Positions 1 through 6,170 of a DNA stretch of 64,000 nt are shown here, piece by piece. The stretch's first letter is position 1. Each line of letters starts with the position of its first letter. The translations under genes and the position numbers were made by a program. The stretch comes from an uncultured Coriobacteriaceae bacterium (GTDB lineage: Bacteria; Actinomycetota; Coriobacteriia; Coriobacteriales; Atopobiaceae). The notes below the pieces were generated by a model that saw nothing but the letters and a program-made list of their open reading frames with translations, made no database searches and was not told the DNA's origin. The stretch covers positions 186,001 to 250,000 of the forward strand of contig CADBJR010000001.1 of NCBI GenBank assembly GCA_902795065.1, written 5' to 3'.

Positions 1-59
1 TACGGCTACTTGGTCATCACGGAAGTGTTGAGCAAGCTGCCTATTCCGTACGGCTTTGA

Positions 60-212
60 CGCCGCAATAGCAAACGTCCGCCATCCCCGCCAATGCCGAC
101 CACGGCTCGCACGAGACTGCCCAGACTGTCGTCTGTACTGCTCGGTGCTCGTCGCGTCGCGCTGCGGGCGGACGTTTGCGGGGGATCCCCCGCGCCCCTG
201 GGAGGTCAGGAC
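60..212. other. Possible origin of transfer (oriT) region upstream of mobC
   Basis: This non-coding stretch just upstream of the mobC-like gene contains a perfect 13-bp inverted repeat (GCAAACGTCCGCC at 70-82 and its complement at 167-179) and a perfect 16-bp palindrome GCGGGGGATCCCCCGC at 178-193. Inverted repeats next to the first mob gene are typical of oriT and of MobC binding or autoregulation sites. No nick-site consensus was recognised, so the assignment rests on position and symmetry. Confidence 0.4.
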
Positions 213-677
213 ATGGCGGAACTCAAGCGGCTCGAGGCGAGGCTCACCGAGGGCCAGATGGCAAAGCTCAACAACATCTCGAGGAGCACGGGGCTCAACC
301 GTACTGACGTCCTCAGGCTCCTCATCGCCAATGCCTTCGTCGATGCGGAGGGTATGCGTGAGGGAACGACCGTCGTGCTCGACCTCGTGACCATGGCTGG
401 GCTCCTGCGGCAGACGAGGGCCATCGGTAACAACCTAAACCAGGCCACCCATGCCCTCAACAGGATCGCGAAGGCCACAGAGGGGCTCACAGCGGACCGT
501 ACGGCGGTCCTGGACGTCATGGAGGCGCTCGCAGGCGTCAAGTACCTGCTTCAGGGATTCGAAGGCGCAAACGAGGCGGTTAGGGAGGCTGCGGAGGCAG
601 CGTCGGGACGCCCAGGCATCTTCCTCGGGAGGCACGATGCGGAGGCCACGAACAGGTTAGAGAATGTGCCCCTCTAG
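213..677 (+). CDS. mobC: MobC-like plasmid mobilization relaxosome protein
   Basis: This 154-residue protein resembles MobC accessory proteins, which bind oriT and help the relaxase open the strand during conjugative mobilization. The N-terminal part (about residues 9-40) reads like a ribbon-helix-helix DNA-binding segment. Residues 71-83 (IGNNLNQATHALN) match the hallmark GNNLNQ motif of the family. The ATG at 213 was chosen because GGGAGG lies at 200-205; a longer open frame from 93 has no such site. A relaxase gene normally follows mobC, but here an excisionase-like gene follows, so the relaxase is lost or lies elsewhere. The family call is good; function in this remnant is inferred. Confidence 0.8.
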   Translation: MAELKRLEARLTEGQMAKLNNISRSTGLNRTDVLRLLIANAFVDAEGMREGTTVVLDLVTMAGLLRQTRAIGNNLNQATHALNRIAKATEGLTADRTAVLDVMEALAGVKYLLQGFEGANEAVREAAEAASGRPGIFLGRHDAEATNRLENVPL

Positions 678-710
678 CCCCCATTTGTGGAGTTCCCATG
701 ACTCAGCTCC

Positions 711-730
711 TTAGGGACGCTTAGGGACAC
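711..730. repeat. Tandem 10-bp direct repeat
   Basis: Two adjacent copies, TTAGGGACGC and TTAGGGACAC, sit between the mobC-like gene and the excisionase-like gene. They could be a small protein-binding site such as an excisionase site, but two copies are weak evidence. Confidence 0.3.
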
Positions 731-814
731 TTATCGTTCTGCGCCGGGCACCTGAAATGCCGTCACCTGCGACCATCTTTGCCACCCAGACGAGCCCACA
801 CCCAAGGAGGCAAG

Positions 815-1009
815 ATGACGCAACAGACGACAACGAGGAACGCGCGAGAGCCCGAGCTCATATCGATAAGGGAGGCCGCGAGGATGCTCAACGTGTCCAC
901 GCGGACGGTGAACAGGCTCTGCCTCGATGGCAAGGTCAAGGCGGTTCGAATCGGCTGCCAGTGGCGCATCAACCGCCGCGCCCTTCGCAAGTACGCGGGG
1001 CTCGAATAG
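815..1009 (+). CDS. Excisionase/MerR-like helix-turn-helix protein
   Basis: This is a 64-residue basic protein whose residues 16-52 match the helix-turn-helix 17 (excisionase family) pattern: IREAARMLNVSTRTVNRL, then a wing with a K-A-V-R-I-G-x-x-W-R-I signature. Such proteins bind repeated DNA sites and direct excision by tyrosine recombinases or regulate mobile-element genes. The ATG at 815 has a perfect AGGAGG at 805-810. The stop at 1009 is one base before the next start at 1011, so the two genes are probably translationally coupled. No integrase is visible, so a role in excision is inferred. Confidence 0.75.
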   Translation: MTQQTTTRNAREPELISIREAARMLNVSTRTVNRLCLDGKVKAVRIGCQWRINRRALRKYAGLE

Positions 1010-1010
1010 C

Positions 1011-1418
1011 ATGTCGGAGGAATCGCCCTCTTACTCGCGCGTCTGGGGCCCGATCGTCCACGCAATGGTGCAGTCGGGGGCCTCGGGGCAGGAGTGGGCG
1101 GTGCTCGTCGCCCTCCTGCGCTGGCAGCGGGACGGCAGCAACGTCCTCTCCATGAGCGTACCGACGATCTGCAAGTACACCGGGCTCGATGAGGACACCG
1201 TGCGCCACAGGCTATCAAGCCTCACGAAGCGCTTCTTCGTGAGCGCGGGAGGCAATGAGTTCCCCATCCTCGAGGTCATAAAGCCCGCGGGGAAGCGCCA
1301 CACGGCCTCATACGCCCTCTGCGTACCTCGTCTTGGACCCGAGGACGGCTCGAACATGCTCAGCCGCAAGGAGCGCGTCGAGTGGGAGAAGAGGTGCCAG
1401 GACAACGCCAGCGCATGA
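1011..1418 (+). CDS. Winged-helix DNA-binding protein of the mobile element, replication-initiator-like
   Basis: This 135-residue protein has an N-terminal helical segment (about residues 8-35, rich in A, V and L around EWAVLVALLRWQ) and a winged-HTH-like segment (about 45-80, MSVPTICKYTGLDEDTVRHRL). The layout resembles the HTH part of replication initiators and replisome organisers of plasmids and phages. It has no separate Shine-Dalgarno site; its start follows the upstream stop by one base. The first of eight TGAC-N6-GTCA palindromes overlaps its stop codon, so it may bind these repeats for replication or autoregulation. I do not recognise a named family. Confidence 0.6.
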   Translation: MSEESPSYSRVWGPIVHAMVQSGASGQEWAVLVALLRWQRDGSNVLSMSVPTICKYTGLDEDTVRHRLSSLTKRFFVSAGGNEFPILEVIKPAGKRHTASYALCVPRLGPEDGSNMLSRKERVEWEKRCQDNASA

Positions 1419-1697
1419 CGTATTTGTCATACGGAGCTTTTCGCGGTCCCATCCAACCCATCGAATGACAGGATAGTCATGCGTTAGACGGCTTCCATGT
1501 CCATCTGTACAGACCGGGAAGTCCTTATCGTGTGACAACCCTGTCATACGTTAGCCTGTCGTGACGACGTTCATATGACAGCGTGTCAGTGGAGCGGCAA
1601 TGCCAGGACAGGTACGTCATCAAGGATCGATGGCCGCAAGGACAATGCTGTCAGTCAAACGGACAGGTTTGTCATGCACCCATGACAGGGATGTCAT
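1415..1697. repeat. Eight iteron-like palindromes TGAC-N6-GTCA
   Basis: Imperfect 16-bp palindromes start at 1415, 1465, 1532, 1575, 1605, 1639, 1660 and 1682. The right half GTCA is invariant; the left half is ATGAC in four copies and GTGAC, AGGAC or CGGAC in the others. The spacer is 6 bases (5 in the copy at 1575). Intervals shrink from 67 to about 21 bases towards the right, close to two helical turns. The array follows directly on the winged-helix gene. It could be a replication origin (iterons), a partition site, or an operator array. Confidence 0.75.
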
Positions 1698-1850
1698 CCT
1701 TAGAAGAACTGTAACAAGAACCTTTTATAAGAATGCTTGCCCCGCCGAGGTCAAGAAGCGCGCGGCATGCCTCGCGATGGGGACACGGCCGCCATCGGAT
1801 GCCAGATTATGCATGGCCACCAAGCAAGCTACCGCTTGCCGATTCGCGTT

Positions 1851-1926
1851 TTGGTGCAAGAGAGGACCCAAATTTGGTGCACGCTTGGTGCAAAAATGGG
1901 ATTCCTTGGTGCAAGCTTGGTGCAAA
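1851..1926. repeat. Five TTGGTGCAA repeats, probable integrase arm-type sites at an element end
   Basis: TTGGTGCAAG, TTGGTGCACG, TTGGTGCAAA, TTGGTGCAAG and TTGGTGCAAA start at 1851, 1874, 1885, 1906 and 1917. The last four form two tandem pairs with an 11-bp period, one helical turn. Short, helically phased direct repeats beside the 3' end of a tRNA gene are typical of arm-type integrase binding sites at attL or attR. The core crossover site is not defined here because the other junction is outside the window. Confidence 0.55.
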
Positions 1927-1950
1927 AAGGTCAGGGCACATGCCCTGACC
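1924..1950 (-). terminator. Rho-independent terminator of tRNA-Pro
   Basis: On the minus strand GGTCAGGGCA and TGCCCTGACC form a perfect 10-bp stem followed by TTTTT. It lies 10 bases past the encoded CCA end of tRNA-Pro. The T run overlaps the last TTGGTGCAA repeat. Confidence 0.8.
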
Positions 1951-1960
1951 TCGAAGTTTC

Positions 1961-2037
<77 letters not shown>

Positions 2038-2049
2038 AAAGCACAGAAC

Positions 2050-2077
2050 AGTATACCCGAACGCGGCAACTATGCAA
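2050..2077 (-). promoter_or_regulatory. Promoter of tRNA-Pro
   Basis: Reading the minus strand, TTGCAT (2077-2072) and TATACT (2055-2050) are separated by 16 bases, and the tRNA starts 12 bases further on. The -35 box overlaps the last codons of the neighbouring cysteine hydrolase gene. Confidence 0.6.
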
Positions 2078-2642
2078 GGGCAGACTTCAACTCTTCAACA
2101 GAAAGAATCTCGGAACCGTAGCACTTGCCGAACATGTCGATCGCGCCCTCCTGCGTTCCGACACCGAGGAAGGTGATCGTCGCGTCCTCGATGACGACCG
2201 TCTTGAAGTTGCGGTAGAACGCGTCGGCAAGGGTGTGCAGCACGCAGACATTGGTGTCGCAGCCCACGACGAAGAGCGTGTCGGCGCCGATCTCGCTGAG
2301 CGTCAGCTCGAGGTCGGTCTGGAAGAAGGCGCTGTACCTGCGCTTGGGGATCACGAGATCGTAGTCCTCGACGTCGATCTCGGGGAAGATGCGGGTCTTG
2401 CCCTTGATGCCGTGGGGTCCCCAGAGCTCGAGCTCCTGGTCGAGCCCTTCGATATGCCCGTCGTTGCAGAACAGCACGGGGATGCCGTTCTCATGCGCGA
2501 GCTCGACGACCTCGGCGACGTTGGCGCGGAATGCCGCCATCTCGGGGCTCAGCTCGTTCGCATAGACGGTATCCTCCCCTTCCGGAACAGCATCGATGGC
2601 GTCGATGACGAGAAGCGCGGTGTAGTCGAGGTCAATGTCCAT
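2070..2642 (-). CDS. Isochorismatase/nicotinamidase-like cysteine hydrolase
   Basis: This 190-residue protein belongs to the cysteine hydrolase (isochorismatase-like) superfamily, which hydrolyses amides such as nicotinamide or the vinyl ether of isochorismate. The triad is visible: Asp14 in LLVIDAID, Lys100 in VIPKRRYSAF and Cys133 in the GCDTNVCV motif that carries the usual cis-peptide turn. The ATG at 2642 was preferred over an upstream start because AGGAG precedes it. It is divergent from the alkyltransferase-like gene, and the two share a short intergenic region with a perfect inverted repeat. The substrate cannot be read from sequence. Confidence 0.85.
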   Translation of the reverse strand: MDIDLDYTALLVIDAIDAVPEGEDTVYANELSPEMAAFRANVAEVVELAHENGIPVLFCNDGHIEGLDQELELWGPHGIKGKTRIFPEIDVEDYDLVIPKRRYSAFFQTDLELTLSEIGADTLFVVGCDTNVCVLHTLADAFYRNFKTVVIEDATITFLGVGTQEGAIDMFGKCYGSEILSVEELKSALA

Positions 2643-2663
2643 GGAAGCTCCTAACGCTCGGAC

Positions 2664-2681
2664 GTGATACTGTCGTATCAC
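2664..2681. promoter_or_regulatory. Palindromic operator candidate between divergent genes
   Basis: GTGATAC-TGTC-GTATCAC is a perfect 7-bp inverted repeat with a 4-base centre. It lies midway in the 63 bases between two divergent start codons, where an operator controlling both genes would be expected. The regulator is unknown. Confidence 0.4.
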
Positions 2682-2705
2682 TATCGTAGCGCGGGAGGCC
2701 AACGC

Positions 2706-3017
2706 ATGGATTCGTTTTTCGAGCAGGTCTATGAAGTCGTCCGTCAGATTCCCGAGGGGCGCGTCGCCTCATACGGCCAGATCGCACGCCTCGTGGGCGC
2801 CCCGCGGAAGGCACGCTTCGTGGGGTTCGCCATGCACGCGAGCCCGGGCATGGCCGGAGGGGTTCCCTGCCATCGTGTGGTGTTCAAGGACGGATCACTC
2901 GCCCCCGGCTTCGCCTTCGGAGGACCCGACATCCAAAAGGAGATGCTCCGCGAAGAGGGTGTCCTCTTCGCGGATGAGCATCACGTGGATATGGAGGCCT
3001 GCGCCTGGGAGGTCTAG
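2706..3017 (+). CDS. MGMT family (Ogt-like) alkyltransferase domain protein
   Basis: This 103-residue protein covers only the C-terminal DNA-binding and active-site domain of O6-alkylguanine-DNA alkyltransferases, the size of the stand-alone MGMT family. An HTH-type segment (ASYGQIARLVGAP, 21-33) precedes PCHRVV at 54-59. Cys55 is the alkyl acceptor, so this is not an Atl type, where tryptophan replaces cysteine. The ATG at 2706 has GGGAGG about 8 bases upstream. It is convergent with the DUF1667 gene and their stop codons share the four bases CTAG at 3014-3017. The role is inferred to be repair of alkylated guanine. Confidence 0.88.
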   Translation: MDSFFEQVYEVVRQIPEGRVASYGQIARLVGAPRKARFVGFAMHASPGMAGGVPCHRVVFKDGSLAPGFAFGGPDIQKEMLREEGVLFADEHHVDMEACAWEV

Positions 3018-3373
3018 ACGTTGCGGGTCGCGATGATGTCGACGCCGGTGCCCGCGGCATCTGCGAGCACGACATCGCCGATCGCGACGGGCGACTCCAC
3101 CGTAAGCCCCTTCAGGGCATCGACGACGGCGCGCACTTTGGCCTTGGGCACATCGCCCTTCGTCTTGACCGACACCATATGATGTGCGGGATTGCCCGTG
3201 ACGGGAACGGAGCTCGTGACCACGCGCACGGGGTTCACGGCCTCGGTCTTGGCGTAGGTCTCGCCGCGCTTGCAGGCGTTGCCGGCGACCGAGACGACCG
3301 CGCCGTCCTCGACCGCGACCTCGAGCTGGCAGCCACGCGGGCACCTGATGCAGGTGAGATGGATCTGCTCCAT
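3014..3373 (-). CDS. DUF1667 cysteine-cluster protein
   Basis: This 119-residue protein has Cys8, Cys11, Cys15 and Cys34 in a C-x2-C-x3-C ... C arrangement that could hold an iron-sulfur cluster. It matches DUF1667, which in many anaerobes accompanies two FAD oxidoreductases in glycerol-3-phosphate dehydrogenase-like operons. It is the last gene of such an operon here, 4 bases after its upstream neighbour. It probably relays electrons from the flavoproteins; that role is inferred from context. Confidence 0.82.
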   Translation of the reverse strand: MEQIHLTCIRCPRGCQLEVAVEDGAVVSVAGNACKRGETYAKTEAVNPVRVVTSSVPVTGNPAHHMVSVKTKGDVPKAKVRAVVDALKGLTVESPVAIGDVVLADAAGTGVDIIATRNV

Positions 3374-3377
3374 TGCG

Positions 3378-4643
3378 TTATGCCTCCTCGAGCTTGAAGG
3401 TGATCGTCTTGAGTCCGGGCTTGGCGGCGAGCTCAGCCTTCTTGAGCTTGACCTGCTCCATCTCGCCGGGTGCGAGGATCGAGCGTTTGAGGTGCTTCAC
3501 GCGCTCGTCGTCGAAGTACACGGATATGTAGCGGTTCTCGTAGACGTTGCCCACGCGGAAGCGCACGACGAGCTCGTCTGCCATGCGTGACGGATCGATC
3601 GACTGCGGGACCGTGTAGCGGATGCCGTCGGTCGCGACGAGGGGGATCTCGCCGACCTCATCGTCGAGGTTGCCCGCCACGAACGCCGCGGCGTTGCGGC
3701 CCGCCACGGCCGCCTCCTGCGAGACGTAGTCCACGAGGTCGTGGACATGCAGGACGTTGCCCGCGGCGAAGATGCCGGGGATGTTGGTCTCGAGGATCTC
3801 GTTCACCACAGGGCCGCGGGTCACGGGCGAAAGCTCGACGCCCGCGGAAAGCGACAGCTCGTTCTCGGGGATGAGGCCGACGGAAAGCAGCAGCGTGTCG
3901 CAGGGATAGGTGACCTCGGTGCCGGGGATCGGCTTGCCGCGGCCATCGACCTCGGCGATCACGACGGCCTCGACGCGCTTCTGGCCCTCGATGCGCACGA
4001 CGGTGTGCGAGAGGAGCAGCGGGATGCCGAAATCGTCGAGGCACTGGACGATATTGCGCTTGAGGCCGCCGGAATACGGCATGAGCTCGGCGACGCAGGC
4101 CACATGCGCGCCCTCGAGGGTCATGCGGCGCGCCATGATGAGTCCGATATCGCCGGAACCCAGGATGACGACCTCGCGGCCGGGCATGAAGCCCTCGATG
4201 TTGACGAGGCGCTGGGCGGTTCCGGCGCTGTAGATGCCGGCGGGACGGAAGCCGGGGATGTTGAGGGCACCGCGGGGACGCTCGCGGCAGCCCATGGCGA
4301 GCACGACGGCCTTGGCCTGGATCTGCACGAGGCCCTCCGCACGGCTGACGACCGTGACGAGCTTGTCGGCCGAGACGTCGATCACCATCGTGTCGAGCAT
4401 GAAGTCGATACCGCCGGAGAGCGCCTGCTCCTCGAAGCGGGCGGCGTATTCGGGGCCGGTGAGCTCCTCGTCGAAGGTGATGAGGCCGAAGCCGTTGTGG
4501 ATGCACTGGTTGAGGATGCCGCCGAGCTCGCGGTCGCGCTCGATGACGAGGATCGAGCCGCAGCCCGCATCACGGGCGGAGATAGCGGCGGCAAGACCGG
4601 CGGGGCCGCCGCCCACGGCGACGATATCGTAGGCTGCCTTCAT
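3378..4643 (-). CDS. NAD(P)/FAD-dependent oxidoreductase, middle gene of GlpA-like operon
   Basis: This 421-residue flavoprotein has an N-terminal FAD-binding GGGPAGLAAA at 11-20, an ATG-type motif MGCRERPRG at 118-126 and a second dinucleotide-binding GSGDIG at 162-167, the two-dinucleotide-domain layout. A cysteine is present in NQCIHNGFG (Cys47). The start overlaps the stop of the upstream oxidoreductase by four bases, so the three genes are co-transcribed and translationally coupled. With its GlpA-like and DUF1667 partners it probably oxidises glycerol-3-phosphate or a similar polyol phosphate; the electron acceptor is not evident. Confidence 0.88.
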   Translation of the reverse strand: MKAAYDIVAVGGGPAGLAAAISARDAGCGSILVIERDRELGGILNQCIHNGFGLITFDEELTGPEYAARFEEQALSGGIDFMLDTMVIDVSADKLVTVVSRAEGLVQIQAKAVVLAMGCRERPRGALNIPGFRPAGIYSAGTAQRLVNIEGFMPGREVVILGSGDIGLIMARRMTLEGAHVACVAELMPYSGGLKRNIVQCLDDFGIPLLLSHTVVRIEGQKRVEAVVIAEVDGRGKPIPGTEVTYPCDTLLLSVGLIPENELSLSAGVELSPVTRGPVVNEILETNIPGIFAAGNVLHVHDLVDYVSQEAAVAGRNAAAFVAGNLDDEVGEIPLVATDGIRYTVPQSIDPSRMADELVVRFRVGNVYENRYISVYFDDERVKHLKRSILAPGEMEQVKLKKAELAAKPGLKTITFKLEEA

Positions 4644-6094
4644 CGGGCATCGCCCCCTTCAAGCTCCTTGTCTTTGCCGACGATGAGCTCCGAGCCCGGA
4701 CCCGCCTTTGTGACCTGGTCGTACCCGAGGTCGGCGAGCTCGCGGTCGAGGATCTCCATGATCTTGGGCGTGCAGAAACCCGCCTGGCAGCGGCCCATGC
4801 AGGCCTCGGTGCGGCGCTTGATGCCGTCGAGCGAACGGGCGCCGAGCGGATGATGGATGGCGGCGACGATCTGGGCCTCCGTGACCTTCCTGCAACGGCA
4901 GATGACGCGCCCGTAGGAGGGATCCTGCTCGATCAGGGCGGCCCATTCCTCCTGCGTCGCCCACTCGACGTTGGGGATGCCCTCGCGCTTGGCGATGAAG
5001 TCGTCGCGCATCTCGGCTCCGAGGATGCCGTCGACGATGCCGGCGACCATCTCGCCGATAGCAGGCGAGGCGGAAAGGCCGGGCGATTCGATAGCGGCGC
5101 AGTCGACGAATCCCGGGGCATCGGGAGCCTCTGCGATGAGGAAGTCGTGCTCGGCGCGATGGGCGCGCAGGCCGGAGAACGAGGTGATCGTCTCGCGGAA
5201 CGGGATGTTCTTGACCGAGAGCGGCGACTTGGCGAGGAGCTCTGCGAGGCCCTCAGCTGTGGTGTCGGTACCCTCCTTGTCGCCGATATCCTCAGCGGTC
5301 GGGCCGACGAGGAGGTTGCCTGCGGTCGTGGGCGAGACGAGCACGCCCTTGCCGAGCTTGGTGGGCTGCTGGAAGACGGTATGGCGCACGTGGCGGCCCG
5401 CCGTCGTGTCGAGCACGAAGTACTGGCCTCGGCGCGGGACGATTTCGAACTTGTCCTCGCACGCCATGTTGTGGAAGACGTCGGCGTAGACGCCGGCGGC
5501 GTTCACGACGCAGCGGGCGGAGAGGTCGCCTGCCGTCGTGGAGACCTTCCAGGAGCCGTCGACGCGCTCGAGGCCCGTGACCTCGGTGTTGAAGCGGAAC
5601 TCGACGCCGTTCTGATAGGCGTTCTCGGCAAGCGCCCAGTTGAGCTGGAACGGGTTCACGATGGATGCCGTGGGAGCCCAGAGCGCGGCGATCACATCAT
5701 CGGACAGATTGGGCTCGAGCTCGCGCAAGCGGTCGCCCGTGACGATCTCGAGGCGCTCGACGCCATTCGCGATACCGCGGTCGAGCAGCGCCTGAAGTGC
5801 GGGGATGCCCTCCTCGTCCGTGCAGACGACGAGCGAGCCGATGTTCTTGAGGTCGACGCCCAGATCCTCGCAGAGCGGCCCCATGAGCGCAGCGCCGCGC
5901 ACGTTGAGCTTCGCCATGAGCGTGCCCGTCTGCGCGTCGAATCCTGCATGGACGATGGCCGAGTTGGCCTTCGTCGTGCCGCAGCAGACATCCTCCTCAC
6001 GCTCGACGACGCAGATCGAGAGCCTCCTCTTGGAGAGCTCCCGTGCGGCGGCGGCACCGGAGACACCAGCGCCGATGATCACTACGTCATACAT
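4640..6094 (-). CDS. GlpA-like FAD-dependent glycerol-3-phosphate dehydrogenase family protein
   Basis: This 484-residue protein has an N-terminal FAD-binding motif GAGVSGAAAARE (8-19), a DAO-type oxidase domain, and a C-terminal BFD-like [2Fe-2S] domain with Cys399-x-Cys401 and Cys432/436/441. That combination is found in anaerobic GlpA-type glycerol-3-phosphate dehydrogenases. The start at 6094 was chosen for the GGAGG upstream and because FAD domains begin exactly with MYDVVIIGAG; an upstream extension to 6520 would run antisense into the ABC-F gene. No GlpC or other membrane anchor is present nearby, so the electron acceptor may be a soluble carrier. Confidence 0.87.
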   Translation of the reverse strand: MYDVVIIGAGVSGAAAARELSKRRLSICVVEREEDVCCGTTKANSAIVHAGFDAQTGTLMAKLNVRGAALMGPLCEDLGVDLKNIGSLVVCTDEEGIPALQALLDRGIANGVERLEIVTGDRLRELEPNLSDDVIAALWAPTASIVNPFQLNWALAENAYQNGVEFRFNTEVTGLERVDGSWKVSTTAGDLSARCVVNAAGVYADVFHNMACEDKFEIVPRRGQYFVLDTTAGRHVRHTVFQQPTKLGKGVLVSPTTAGNLLVGPTAEDIGDKEGTDTTAEGLAELLAKSPLSVKNIPFRETITSFSGLRAHRAEHDFLIAEAPDAPGFVDCAAIESPGLSASPAIGEMVAGIVDGILGAEMRDDFIAKREGIPNVEWATQEEWAALIEQDPSYGRVICRCRKVTEAQIVAAIHHPLGARSLDGIKRRTEACMGRCQAGFCTPKIMEILDRELADLGYDQVTKAGPGSELIVGKDKELEGGDAR

Positions 6095-6170
6095 ATCGAA
6101 CCCCCTCCGACGACCTGCCTCAATGGTAGCGTATCGGCGCTTCCTTGATAAAGGCTGATTGCACCCTCTC

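Larger units (their letters stand above)
1419..1960. other. Gene-free end of the mobile element
   Basis: This stretch of about 540 bases lacks a credible gene; open frames in it have no Shine-Dalgarno site and run through the tRNA. It holds the palindrome array (1415-1697), about 150 bases with no recognisable feature (1698-1850), the TTGGTGCAA repeats (1851-1926) and the tRNA-Pro terminator (1924-1950). Confidence 0.7.

Noticed and set aside
10-390. 126-residue open frame at the left edge
   Set aside because: It overlaps the mobC-like gene in another frame and has a serine/arginine-rich shadow composition.
1415-1697. CRISPR array
   Set aside because: The repeats are short degenerate palindromes with irregular spacing, not identical 24-40-base repeats with uniform spacers, and no cas genes are near.
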